This document shows positions 44,700-57,174 of a DNA stretch of 64,000 bases, one piece after another. Origin of the DNA: Apostichopus japonicus (Eukaryota > Echinodermata > Holothuroidea > Aspidochirotida > Stichopodidae). The notes under the pieces were generated by a model. That model had not been told where the DNA came from. It did not search any database and saw only the letters and a list, made by a program, of their open reading frames with translations. Location of the stretch: positions 21,544,960 through 21,608,959 of the forward strand of contig NC_092563.1 in the NCBI RefSeq assembly GCF_037975245.1, given 5' to 3'. Made by a program: the position numbers and the translations under genes. How positions within the stretch are numbered: position 1 is the first letter of the stretch; every line of letters begins with the position of its first letter.

Positions 44700-47318
44700 C
44701 AGCTGTGAACTCGCTAACTCCAAAATCAAAGTAACAATTAATCTTCAAGTTCTTGGATGCTAGTTTTGATAAACATAGTTTGATCAATTGCAGTTTAGTG
44801 AATGGGCTCAATATACAATAGGCCATCAACAATATATAAAGTCATCGGATAATGAACTCTGCTTCAGAGAGTTGATACTCTAGTATTGGGATTTAAACGC
44901 ACACTGAAGAGGCCCTTGTAAGGTTTAACACTGTGAGCTTTAAGGGGTCAAAATTATTATCTGGAATGATCTCCAAATAGGCAAGATGCTCCTTGATTTA
45001 TACTGGATGACTTTGGCTGTGGCAGTAAGTTGTAAAAACATTTCATAGTGTATGAACTATGTCATGTAACTCTCATTCTTCAATAAAATAATTAGTGTGA
45101 TTGTTGGTGGCAGAGCTGACTTGCTAGCTCAAAATCGGTTAAAAATGTCCATCTGCTCATACGTATTAAACATCTACGTGAGGCGAAAGGAATCTATGCA
45201 ATGTTGATGGCGTGTGCCGGTGTGTATGATGTTTTGGATTTTTAACCTGATCAGTAAAAAGCTGATTTCATAGCTTAATACATCCTTGGTGTTTGAATCC
45301 TAATGCCAATGCTATTATGTTGCATCGGTTAAGCAATCCTGCCTAAATTTAGTCTCTTTGCGAGTGGATTTGCCGGGGACTACCGTACAATGGATTCCAT
45401 CTACTTTCTTTGATGCCTTTGATGATGTTGTAGTTGTGCGGTCTTAAGATCCCAGCACATTTTTCAAATCTGGGTTGACAATTGCCACTAATTTTTGTAC
45501 GGACACTACTGCCAACTCATCTCTTTGTTCATTCTATGTGAATGTAGTAACAAGGTTGTGAAAATGGCACTCAGGGTGACTGTGAAAATGTACAAATTTC
45601 TGACATGAAATATATATCAATAACAAAACTCAACTTTTGACATTAGCCTCAATAATTCTAACCATATAAATGAACAGATTCCTGCTGTGAACTATGTTTT
45701 GGTATTTATAAAAGAACTATAAAGATTTGTCAGCCATAGTTTCAGTTGTATTAACCATATACACCTAAGCAATGTTTTAATGCTTGATAGTTAACTGTTT
45801 GCATGACCAAATTCTTGATGAAAAACTATAGTTAAATAACAGAAGCAAATTTGAACTTGAAACATTCCTGACACAATTAAACTAGAGTTCAGTATTACAG
45901 ACTAGTAATAGTAGTAATAGTAGACTGTACCACTGTCATTCCCATTAACCACTCACATGTGAAATATCCTTATGGGAACTATAGTTCATTGAAAGAGGTG
46001 ATCTAGATTTCTAACAGGAATTATTACTGAACTTTAAAGAGTTGACTGCACCACTATCAGTAACATTAGTCACTCACGTGTGCAATATTCTAATGGGAAC
46101 TATAGTTTAGTGACAGAGGTGAACTAGAATTCTTAACGGTTATATTACATGAAATTTGTATAGTAAACTGTACCACGGTCAGTAACATTAGCCACCCTCA
46201 TGTTTAATATTCTAATGGGAGCTATAATTCAGTGACAGAGATGAACTCAAATTCAGAACAGGAAGTATTACATGAGATTTTTATAGTAGACTATACCACT
46301 GTCAGTAAAATTAACCACTCACGTGTGCAATATTCTAATGGAAGCTGTAGTTCAGTGACGGAGGTGAACTAGAATTCAGTACAGGAAGTATTACATGAAC
46401 ATTGTACTACTGTCAGTAACATTAGCCACACACATGTGACAGTGATGTGAACGGGGGAAAAAATAGTTCAAAACTATAAAGCAAAACTCTTTTCTTCACA
46501 GTAGGTTATAAAACAGCAGCTTTTTAGTTGAGTATCTTTCAAAGTTTGATGCAGATATTTTTTTCCTGCCATTACCAAGTATGGTCATATACATCTCACT
46601 AGATTTAAATGAAACTGTTTCATTGTGACAGACAACCTTGCTGAAAATGGCTTTCATTTTCGGTTAGTTGATTGACAATTCTTGCTACATACATGTATGT
46701 CACAAGTTGTTTGTAAAAAAATGAGTTGTCCTCACTCTTACTTAGTCAAAGAATGTATTTACATAGGCAGATTCCTTTTTGATATGTGGTAGACTGTTTA
46801 ATGTCACCTTTTACTACAATGCAGAATGACCTCATTTCCGTGCGTCTCACTTTTCCGAATCTTTATCTTATATCATCTCATTTGTTAATGTAGACTCTAA
46901 GATCCTTAAATCTAGTGTGCTGAAGATTCAGATTCATCAGCATGTCAATATTAATTTCTTATTCTATAAAAAGGTCATTTTTGCAACACTTTTCAACTTT
47001 GGCACGGACAAATGGTATCATAATAGTATTAATGTGTCTTGGTTGTTGTCCTATTGCTGCAATTTATTTCACTGAAGTTATGATTTCTGACAATTAATCA
47101 AACTTGCCTGAACTAATGCTGATCAGTTTACTCAAGGGCCATTATTCATTAAAGATTTGTTTTATAGTGACTATGTAACAAATAAAGAACGTTCTAAACA
47201 GTTAAATGGATTATGTAGAGGCAAATTTGATCACTTCAGATTGATCTCGGTAAAGTGGTTTCAGAAGCTCTTATTCAAACTACATTCGTAGAAGTGAATC
47301 TATATGTTACATAAATAG
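44700..47318. other. Intron between HYR 11 and HYR 12
   Basis: No exon recognised in 44700-45480. 45480-46440 is a repeat-bearing segment (listed separately) whose start is paralogous to 51940-52410. 46440-47300 is AT-rich without recognised features. Confidence 0.5.
45890..46440. repeat. About 118-bp minisatellite, 4-5 copies
   Basis: Units contain 'gtagactgtaccactgtcag', 'ttagccactcacatgtg', 'aatattctaatgggaactat' and 'gacagaggtgaactagaatt'. A single related unit is present at 52330-52410, where it is interrupted by a transposon insertion. Confidence 0.88.
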
Positions 47319-47543
47319 CTAAAAGCTTTTCATCACCACTTCAAACTGAAACGGGACAAACTTCTGCACAAGTTGTATGGTTTCAACCTTCTGCAACTGA
47401 CAATTCCGGAACAGCTACACTGCAAACTCAAACGCACAGTCCTGGAGATCCCTTTTTGATAGGACAAACAACTGTGATGTATATATATATGGATCCGGCT
47501 GGTAACACAGCCAACTGTGAATTCATTGTACTTGTTCAGACAG
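47319..47543 (+). CDS. HYR domain 12, N-terminally truncated exon
   Basis: The open frame VVWFQPSATDNSGTATLQTQ, then HSPGDPFLIGQTTVMYIYMD and ANCEFIVLV is a normal HYR core. The usual start (P-P-x-x-x-C-P-x-D-I) is missing. A weak acceptor ATAAATAG|CT without a pyrimidine tract gives the correct phase; donor CAGACAG|GTGGGC is normal. A stop lies just upstream. It may be a pseudo-exon or an exon rescued by a new acceptor, and one cysteine of the domain pair is lost. Confidence 0.6.
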
Positions 47544-47689
47544 GTGGGCACTTTATCAGATGATTTAAATTATTAACTGTTTTTTTTATATTGATTTAGA
47601 TTCTTCCTAGTTTATGTTTTTCAAGACAATTTGCATTGTTGCTATTGTGTTTGTTGTTTTCACCGTTATTTTGTCAACTGCAAAATGCT

Positions 47690-47800
47690 GACAGGATACA
47701 AACGTCAGGCCAACTTACTTTTACAGGAATTTTTTATCGAAACTGTTTACTCTACATGAAATGTATTGAATATAGTAAGTCAATACAGAAAAAAGCAATT
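47690..47800 (+). repeat. Penelope-related terminal fragment (candidate)
   Basis: Contains AACGTCAGGCCAACTTAC, an 18-nt exact match to the complement of the sequence beside the Penelope-like fragment at 56440. It continues into a phrase shared with 35905-35990. Short, so the assignment is tentative. Confidence 0.4.
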
Positions 47801-47869
47801 GAACAGTATTCACAATTTGGATTAATGATCCAAATACTCCTTCAACTTTCCTTTCACCAACATCATGAT

Positions 47870-48410
47870 TGGTGTGTAGATGAACCATATTGAGTGCAAG
47901 AAGCCTATTGTTTTCTGTGGAGGTCAAAGGTCATTTAGGGTCACTAGGGGTCCAAATATGAAAACCTTGTAAGCACGATATCTCAATAAGGGAATGTTGG
48001 ACCAACTCCAGGTTTGGTGTGTAGATATACCTCATAAAGTACAAGAATCCTTTTGTTTTCTGTGGATGTCAAAGGTCATTTAGAGTCATGCACTAGCAAT
48101 CAAAAGGTGAAAACTTTGTAAACACGATATCTCAAGAAGCGAAGCTTGTGCCGACATATTTAGTGTGTAGAAGTATTACATTAAGTACAGGAAGCCTATC
48201 GTTTTTTGTGGAGGGCAAAGGTCATTTAGGGTCACCAGGGGTCAAATTGTCAAAAACTTTGTAAACACGATAGCTCAAGAAAGGAAGCTTGAGCAGACCT
48301 CGTATTTAGTATGTAGGAGTACCACATTGAGTACAGGAAGCCTATTGTTTTCTGCGGAGGTCAATGGTCATTTGAGTTCAACAGGGTTTATATTGTGAAC
48401 CTAGAAGGTG
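47870..48410 (+). repeat. About 140-bp tandem array carrying AGGTCA direct repeats
   Basis: Four units with 'aggtcaaaggtcatttaggg', 'ccttgtaagcacgatatct' and 'gtacaggaagcctattg'. The first unit has a perfect AGGTCAAAGGTCA (47931-47943), the DR1 site recognised by RXR/HNF4-type nuclear receptors. Later units have one-mismatch versions. Related arrays are at 60210-60640 and 61480-61690. Confidence 0.85.
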
Positions 48411-48479
48411 TCCCTAGATAAAACTCCTGTCATTTCATAACTACATTAAGCCATATTTCAGATGCTATTCTGTAACTTA

Positions 48480-49100
48480 TCTTTGACAACATGCAATATT
48501 TGATAAGTTCCCATTTATATATGTATATTTGTATATTGAGACCATAATTTAGGTCTATATTAGTAGCTCTAAATGGATGGCTGTTGTGATACATAATAAT
48601 AAATTCCCTTCACTTCATTAGGTAGAGGCCTGAACCTTTGTGTGAGGGCTAAATGCAAATCAAGGATTTTTCAACAGGGAAGTGGGGTGGGTGTTGCCCT
48701 ATGGTCATTAAAGCAGTCTCCTATGAAGGGTATTGGGGGATTTCAAGAAAATAGACATCGAATGGACCAATCTAAAGGATATCCATGCCATAAATTAGGC
48801 TTATAAGTAGCTATATGTGCAAGTTTGTGCTAATATATACTTAGTGTGAGCCTGAAAATGAGAGGGGGGAGTTAGATATGTAGTTTTGGTCCATTTCTTC
48901 CCTGGGTGAATGCCAAATCTCTTGACTGTATCATTTCCCCCAACTGATGGTCTAAGGTGAGAGGCCATGGTACGCAGGCCGTTCTCCCCTTCTTTTGTCT
49001 ATGCCACTTAGCCTAACATACTACTACTTTGTTTTACTGTGGTTTTAATGTCAAACCGCTATGAAATTTCACCTTGTCTGATCAAATGCACATTTGAAGT
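48480..49100. other. Intronic sequence without recognised features
   Basis: AT-rich intron between the AGGTCA-bearing array and the 115-bp repeat. No exon, inverted repeat or coding motif found. Confidence 0.5.
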
Positions 49101-49330
49101 AGTGTTTAGAGTGTTTTGACAAGTCTGATCAGTCCTATCTGTGGTATTCGAGATATATCTTTATCATTTTCTATATAGCTATTTTTAGTTATTAAAACAC
49201 TATGACCCTTTTCCTTGTTCATTTGTAGAGTGTTTTGACAAGTTTCAACAGTCCTGTCTGTGGTACTTCCTAGCTTTATTTTTATCATTCTCTATATAGC
49301 TATTTCTAACAAGTCCTGTCTGTCTCAATT
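49100..49330. repeat. About 115-bp tandem repeat, 2 copies
   Basis: The unit has 'tagagtgttttgacaagt', 'cagtcctgtctgtggta', 'tttatcattctctatatag' and 'ctatttctaa'. Two more units occur at 53760-53930 next to the duplicated HYR 15 region. Confidence 0.85.
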
Positions 49331-49708
49331 AATTATAAAGGACTAGATTTGTTCATCTTGCATGTACGAGTTCCTGTTCAATTCCAGGACAAAAAGGCAA
49401 ATTTTACACTCTGCTTGCAAGGAAGCATACTGGAAACCATCAGTATTGCAGTTTGACTTTGGGTTTAATTTGTTGCTTGGCAATGTTACTAGAGTTAAAG
49501 TTTTGTTATTACAGGATCTAACAATCAAGCAATCATAAGAAAGAAATTACAATGTTTGAAACCATCTTATTTGTTTTATCAGTTGAGTTTAGATATCTAA
49601 TTGCCAATTATATTTATTTAATGAAAGAATCAGACAGATATACTTGTGAGACTAGTTTTACCTCTGTGGATGAAATATTCTGTTTTTGTTTCCTTCCTTG
49701 TTTGTCAG

Positions 49709-49959
49709 TGGACACCACTCCACCAGTTTGCACTAATTTGCCAATTGAAATCTCAGAGTGTGTGGAACGTGGGGAATTTGGCCTGGTTGTTGATAACTTG
49801 CCAGAACCTATATGTGTTGACATCTCGGGTACTGGTGAAGTGTCAGCGAGGACCCACACGTCTGGTTCCTTCTTCACTGTTGGTGATACCAATGTTGTCT
49901 ACACATGCTCAGATGCCTCTGGAAATACAGAAAATTGTGTTCTGATTGTTAGAATTGTA
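49709..49959 (+). CDS. HYR domain 13 (five-cysteine type), donor unresolved
   Basis: Acceptor GTTTGTCAG, phase 1 in. It has DTTPPVCTNLPIEISECVER, PEPICVDISGTGEVSAR, FFTVGDTNVVYTCSDASGN and ENCVLIVRIV. It shares its five cysteines with HYR 4. No GT donor in phase 1 follows the domain; the frame stays open to 50097. Options are an in-phase GC donor AATG|GCAAAT at 50027 (adding 22 residues) or an out-of-phase GT at 49957. The given end marks the domain, not a proven exon end. Confidence 0.75.
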
Positions 49960-50212
49960 CCATTTAAGTTTGATAGATCCAGTCAGTTTGTCGTATCCTT
50001 TTACCATGCAATCAGTTTACTCAATGGCAAATTGTATAAATTTGTAGATAGTTTTAACATATGTTGGAATATCACATTGAAGAGGAACATTGTTTAACTA
50101 TAAAAATTTCCTGAAACAGCTCAAACTATGACCACTGCACTCATTTGCGTCTACAATACCCTCTCAATTTACATTTGGAAGACCAATTTCTGCTCTTTAG
50201 CAAATATTTCAT

Positions 50213-51300
50213 ATATATATTGAATATGAAGCTGCAAACAGTATTCACTTTTGTTCATTATCATATCAGGCTACAGGAGTTTTGCATTTCTTGGGCAACA
50301 ATTTTCCATTACCATACTTAGCGATCATGAAACCCTAAGACTTGGAAAACTACATAGGAACCATTTCTTCTGGTACATCTTAGTCTAAATAAATCTGCAT
50401 TTCAACTTTACTCTGCAACAATCATGGTGCCAAAGGTCTCACTATATACATATGTTCTGTTGCTTTGGATCGATGGATTTCCTAGCTGGTATTTACATCT
50501 ATCAAAGGGAGACCTTTTCATGACAACCTGCCAAAGAACTTGTAGTCTGTTTTATACCCTAACACTTTCAGCTATATGTATGAGGATTTACTTCTTGTTT
50601 AATACAACACTGATATTGTTCTAAATAATATCCAAATCAAGAAATTCTAACCCATTTCTTTTGATTAAAGAATTATGAATTAATGAGTTCTTGGGGCGCA
50701 CTTAGAGTTTCTTTAATACAAGGTCTAATTTTGAAGAAAAAGACAAGCAAATTATAAAACATTTAAATTGAATTAAAAATTTAGATTACATGGCCATGAG
50801 CACTACAGAGCATACCTATACCTAAATTGAGCACTAGGACAGTAAAGCTAGCCTTACATAGAATAAAGTCCTACACTGACTGTTGTACTACCAGCTAGCT
50901 GGTCCAGGTCGCCTTGCATAGACAAAAGTCCTACACTGACTGTTGTACTGCCAGCTAACTGGTCGAGGTTTTTCTCACTACTCTTTACTGTACCTGTAAA
51001 CATTTTCAACTATATTCTTTTCACACTTATTTTCTTCTTCAATTTAATCGTTGAGGCTGTGGACTGAATATTGCTCCATCATATGTATTTGTTGCTCTAG
51101 CGTATTCTACCGATTTCTAGTAATTTAAGCATAACGTATACAACACACGGTCAAGGTGAGGCATATACCAATTATGCAAGCTGTTAGACGACATTCTGTA
51201 TGAAGAAAGTAGCTAAAGACTGGCATTTGAAATTAGAAATTCTGTTTTGAAATGATTTTCTTGGTGGCAAGTCAGTGGATGGCCATATGAACTAAAGATT
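50213..51300. repeat. Intronic segmental duplication, copy 2
   Basis: Counterpart of 36780-38290, including 'gaagctgcaaacagtattcac', two 60-bp units at 50865-50975, 'cttattttcttcttcaattta' and 'gctaaagactggca'. It lacks the SINE present in copy 1. Confidence 0.75.
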
Positions 51301-51531
51301 TGATAAATTTCTGCTCTTTGGCATATATTTCATGTTTCTAATGTTGCCCCATCAAATTTTGGTTTTCAGAGGCAAGTTGAAGTCCAGGCAGAGAATAGAA
51401 CAACATTTATACTGACATTGTGTATATTTGTCATTAAATCAATGGATCCAATGTCCAAAGTGGAATCCTGAGTTTGAATACTTTGGCTCAAAGTTTGGGT
51501 AACACATGTTGCATTTATTTCTTTTTCGTAG

Positions 51532-51775
51532 AAGATACAGTTCCACCAACAATTTCTGGATGTCCCAATGATCTGTCTGTTCATATTGAGTTAGGAACTC
51601 CAACTGCTGTTGTTAGATGGACGGAACCAACAGCCACCGACTTATCTGGAACAGTGATAATGACATCACGTTCTAAAGGACCAGGGGAAAGCTTTTTAGT
51701 TGGCCTGACCACACATATTTTCAGATGCAAGTGGAAATGCTGCTAGCTGTAGCTTTGTAGTAACTGTCATTACAG
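51532..51775 (+). pseudogene. HYR domain 14, frameshifted exon
   Basis: Acceptor CTTTTTCGTAG and donor ATTACAG|GTAAGA are intact. The start DTVPPTISGCPNDLSVHIEL and the centre TDLSGTVIMTSRSKGPGESF are normal. Compared with its duplicate at 54190-54441 (252 nt), this exon is 244 nt. Eight bases are missing in the G-x-T-x-V-V-Y segment (about 51707-51716), which shifts the frame and gives a stop within ten codons. Being a 1-1 exon it could be skipped without harm. An assembly or sequencing error is the alternative. Confidence 0.85.
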
Positions 51776-52410
51776 GTAAGATTGACAAATTCAAGCATTT
51801 AAGGTTAACGATTGCTGTAATCCTATTGAATGTTATATTTAAGATGAGCACAGCTGAAGATTAGCTTCATACAGAGACTAGTACCCAGTGATAGTGATAA
51901 CCAACCACTGTTCAGGAATTCACATTCTTCAATTCTGGGCTGACAATTGTCACAAACCTTTTTAACGGACACTACTGCCAACTCATCTCTTTGTTCATTT
52001 TATGTGAATGTAGTAACAAGGTTGTGAAAATGGCACTCAAAGTGATTGTGGAAATGTACAAATTTCTGACATAAAATATAATTCAATAACAAAAATCAAC
52101 TTTTGACATTAGCCTCAGTAACTCTAACCATATAAATAAACAAATTCCTGCTGTGAACTATGTTTTGGTATTTAGAAAAGAACTTTAAAGAGTTGTCAGT
52201 CTTATTTTCATTTGTAATAACCTTAAAAACCTGAGCAAAGTTCTGATGCTTGATAGTTAACTGTATGCATGACCAAATTCTTGATGCAAAACTATAGTTA
52301 ACAACAGAAGCAAACTTTGAACTTAAAACATTCCTGACATGAACTAGAGTTCAGTATTACATGAACTTTGAATAGTAGACTGTACCACAGACAGTACCAT
52401 TAACCACTCA

Positions 52411-53759
<1,349 letters not shown>

Positions 53760-53770
<11 letters not shown>

Positions 53771-53930
53771 TATTTCTAGCTATTACTTGTTTGATCTGTA
53801 GAGTGTTTTGAAAAGTTTGATCAGTCCTGTCTGGTACTCCTTATTATATCTTTATCATTCTCTAAAGATCTATTTCTAGCTGATACTTATTTGATTTGTA
53901 GAGTGTTTTGAGTTTCTAGGTAGTAAGTCA
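53760..53930. repeat. About 115-bp repeat, further copies
   Basis: Two units matching the array at 49100-49330 ('gtagagtgttttga', 'tcagtcctgtctg', 'tttatcattctctaaag'). Confidence 0.8.
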
Positions 53931-54189
53931 GTGGCTGGCCAAATGAACTAAACATTTGACCAATTTCTGCTCTATAGCAAATATTTCATGTTTCTAATGT
54001 TGCCCCATCAAATTTTGGTTTATCAGAGGCAAGTTGAAGTCCAGGCAGAGAATAGAACAACATATTTACTGAAATTGTGCAGTTTTGTCATTAAATCAAT
54101 GGATCCAATGTCCAAAGTGGAATCCTGAGTTTGAATACTTTAGCTTAAAGGTTGAGTAACACCTGTTGCACTTATTTTCTTTTTTGTAG

Positions 54190-54441
54190 AGGATACAGTT
54201 TCACCAACAATTTCTGGATGTCCCAATCATCTGGATGTTGACGCTGAGTTAGGGTCTGTAACTGCTGTTGTTGGATGGACGGAACCAACAGCCACCGACT
54301 TATCTGGAACAGTGATAATGACATCACGTTCTAATAGACCAGGAGAAAGCTTTTCAATTGGCACGACCAATGTGGTGTACATATTTTCAGATGCAAGTGG
54401 AAATGCTGCTAGTTGTAGCTTTTTCGTAACTGTCTTTCATG
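54190..54441 (+). CDS. HYR domain 15
   Basis: Acceptor TTTTTTGTAG and donor TTTCATG|GTAAGA, phase 1 both ends, 84 codons. It has DTVSPTISGCPNHLDVDAEL, VVGWTEPTATDLSGTVIMT, SFSIGTTNVVYIFSDASGN and ASCSFFVTV. Canonical two-cysteine HYR. It is the intact duplicate of the broken exon at 51532; flanking introns (51240-51900 versus 53930-54560) match as well. Confidence 0.92.
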
Positions 54442-54639
54442 GTAAGATTGACAAATTCAAGCATTTAAGGTTAATGATTGCTGTAATCACATTGAATGTT
54501 ATATTTAAGATGGTCACAGCTGAGGATTAGCTCCGTACAGAGACTAGATACCCAACCACTGTTTAGTAATGTACCAGAGGTATTGATTTATACTGTTTAA
54601 TTGATAAGCTTCATCACCAATTTTAAGAGCCTTTAAAAA

Positions 54640-55250
54640 TATATAGCGATATTCAAAATATAGTCATATATCAGGTCCAATATATTCATCTGTAAATATA
54701 TAGTAGCAAAGGATATCCACAAAGGTGTATGGTTATGTATCAGGACCAATATATCCATCTAGTTTACCTATCTATAAATATATAGTAGCAAACGATATCC
54801 ACCCAGATTTATGGTTATGTATCAGCACTTATATATCCATATAATTTAGCAATTTATGGCCGCTATGGTATATAGTCATGTATCAGAATCCATCTAAAGG
54901 TTAGCCAGAAAGGTGTATGGTTATGTATCAGGACCAATATATTCATATAATTTAGCCATTTAAGGCCTTTGCGGTATATAGTCATGTATCAGAACCAATA
55001 TATCTATATATAAATATATAGCGGAAAAGGATAGCCAGACAGGTGTATGGTTATGTATCAGGACCAATATATCCATATAACTTAGCAATTCATTGCCGCT
55101 GCGGCATATATCAGGACCAATATCCATCCATAAATATATAGAAGAAAAGGATAGCTACATAGCATAACCACTGAGGCATCTATTCATGTATTAGGACAAG
55201 TACACGTATTGAATTATTTGTTATGTAAGGTTAACTGCTAAGGCATCTAT
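54640..55250. repeat. AT-rich minisatellite, irregular units
   Basis: Recurring phrases 'tatggttatgtatcagga', 'ccaatatatccatataat', 'tataaatatatagtagcaaa' and 'ggatagccagacaggtg' repeat at roughly 80-140-bp spacing, with 'tatagtcatgtatcag' variants. Confidence 0.8.
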
Positions 55251-55689
55251 TTATGTAATGGGAAACGGACACATGTAAAGTTATAACTATCCATGTGTAT
55301 GTGAGTCCTGTTGTCTGTGACTGTCCAGGTTATTACAAGTGAGTAACATAATAGTCGGAATTTTGCTTTATTGTTCTTCGTGACAAGTGAAGTTTGTCTT
55401 TGTTATGTCTATAATAATCAGTTGACTTTTCCCACCTGTCTTTCATACAATTTGACATATGCATATCAAATATATCTCTGGCAGCTTTCAAAACACAAGT
55501 GAGATCTGAACATGATCAGTTTCTTATTCCTCATGTGACAAATAAAAAAATTGACTTCCAAAGAATGGTGGTTATTTTCACTGTTCAATGCTACCAAGGT
55601 GATAGGTGATACAAGTATTTAATTTTTTTCTTTTCATAGAGCTTTTTACATTTGTCGTTTAAAATTGCAGAAATAGTCCAAGCAAATCT

Positions 55690-55870
55690 TTCTCCGTAAT
55701 TCATTATTATCATAATGTCTGTACATCTCTTGTGTATGAGTACGTACAATCATATGTATGATCCACATCGATATGGGTTCACTGGTTTTCCATTTGGCCT
55801 GTTTCCTACAAGATTTCTAACCGCAGGAGCGTAGCCGAGGGGGGGGGCGAAGGTGGAGACCGCCCCTCCC
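55690..55870. repeat. Dispersed repeat fragment, copy of 53270-53460
   Basis: Shared phrases are 'tctgtacatctcttgtg', 'acaatcatatgtatgatcca', 'atatgggttcactgg' and 'gcgtagccgagg', ending in a G-rich then CCGCCC(T)CC block. It is directly joined at 55871 to a fragment of an HYR exon. Confidence 0.75.
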
Positions 55871-55898
55871 CCTGTCACCAGCTTTCATGGAAATTTTG
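55871..55898 (+). pseudogene. 28-nt HYR exon fragment fused to an intron
   Basis: CCTGTCACCAGCTTTCATGG matches the P-V-T-S-F-Q-G coding text of six-cysteine HYR exons. It is abruptly joined to the intronic 'ctttggtctacagagttt' that normally lies upstream of such exons. It marks a recombination or deletion breakpoint. Confidence 0.75.
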
Positions 55899-55998
55899 CT
55901 TTGGTCTACAGAGTTTAAGAAACATAATAAAGACTTAGAAAGCCAGCCTTAATAATGATGTCCTTTTGATAATTTTCCTATTTTTTCATATCTTTCAG

Positions 55999-56262
55999 CT
56001 AGTTTCAACTTTCCTCCATCTCCACCTATTTGTCCCAACGTTCAACCTGTCACCAGCTTTCAGGGAGACTTTGGTCAGTTTGTAACATGGGAGGATATTG
56101 GTAGCTGTGTCGATCTTACAGAGGGCTCTATCACTCCAGAATGTAATCAACAGAGTGGAGATCTCTTTCCCGTTGGCCAGACAACCGTTCGTTGTACCTG
56201 CACAGACTCGGCCGGAGCTTTATCGGAATGCAACTTCAGCTTTACTGTCCAAGTATTCAGTG
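55999..56262 (+). CDS. HYR domain 16 (six-cysteine type, B6)
   Basis: Acceptor ATCTTTCAG and donor TTCAGTG|GTAAAT, phase 1 both ends, 88 codons. It has PPSPPICPNVQPVTSFQGDF, WEDIGSCVDLTEGSITPEC, LFPVGQTTVRCTCTDSAG and ECNFSFTVQVF. It has no upstream in-frame ATG, so ORF tracks miss the real frame. Closest to HYR 11 although 11.7 kb away, so it is a dispersed duplicate. Confidence 0.92.
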
Positions 56263-56439
56263 GTAAATGTAGATATAAATAACTACAATCTGTCAATTTT
56301 CAAAGGTCATTTGCAGTCAAAATAAGTCAGAGTATGAGAACCTTTTAAAACACAATAACTCAAAAAGCACATCTTTTGTATCGGCATACCTAATATATAG
56401 CTCTAGCTTGGTGAATGTAAGAAACCAATTGAAATTGGT

Positions 56440-57100
56440 AGAGTAAGTTGGCCTGACGTTTCGATCGTAGCAGGATCTTTTTCAAAGTTTTTAAAATGAA
56501 ATGAAATGAAAGTCTAAATGACAAGTAACAGTAACAGAAGGGACAAAAACACGCACAGAATACACACAGGTTAATGAGCATGGTGAACACAAAGAGATAG
56601 ATATGAGGGAATTGGTAGACAAGGGATGCAGAGAAGGAAGAAAGAAACCAACAGGGGAATAGGAGAGGTAGGAGATAATTAGTGGAGGGACAAAGAGAGG
56701 ATTGGGTAGGGAATAAACTGGAGAAGGACTAAGGCAGAAAGGTATGGCAAAACGGGTGGAAGAGAGCTATGAGAAGAGGATTGATTGGGGGGACCAAGGG
56801 GAGAAGGAGGGGGTGGAACAGAAGAAAAGTAAATCAAGTCCTTCCTGAATGTTGAGCCCATGAGGTTGAATGGTGCGAAGGCGTTGCTTCCAAAGCCTTT
56901 CTATGCTGATTCGTACTAGGTCAGGTTGGCTACCTAAGGATTCAATCCCCTGTAGGGACATGTCATTAATGGTATCGTTGGGAAGGTTAAAGTATTCTCC
57001 AGCTGGGGTCTCAGTCTTCATGGTGTTGACTGTGGATCTGTGACCATAGAATCGCTTCTTGCGGGAGGTTTTGGTTTCGCCAACATACTGGATGCCCTAC
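56440..57100 (-). mobile_element. Penelope-like retroelement fragment, GIY-YIG endonuclease region
   Basis: Minus strand from about 57095: GIQYVGETKTSRKKRFYGHR, then GEYFNLPNDTINDMSLQGIE, ERLWKQRLRTIQPHGLN and IQEGLD. The Y-V-G-E-T, R-x-x-x-H and L-R-T-x-x-P-x-G-L-N words are typical of the GIY-YIG domain at the C-terminus of Penelope-like proteins. A ~250-bp purine-rich (plus strand) stretch and a terminal 'gatcgaaacgtcaggcc' segment follow. The reverse-transcriptase part is missing. Confidence 0.82.
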
Positions 57101-57174
57101 CATATTTAAATGTCTGTTAAGTCTTGTAGAGTTTAAACTCTACAAGACTGGACTAACATTTCAAGATGGTAGGG
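57095..57174. repeat. 80-bp imperfect palindrome with 30-bp perfect core
   Basis: Centred between 57134 and 57135. The core 57120-57149 is a perfect inverted repeat (arm AGTCTTGTAGAGTTT). The outer arms CCCTACCAT...AATGT and ACATT...ATGGTAGGG also pair. It abuts the truncated end of the Penelope-like fragment. Confidence 0.92.

Noticed and set aside
49614-49945. Alternative-frame and minus-strand open frames over HYR 13
   Set aside because: Overlap the real HYR frame and lack any family pattern.
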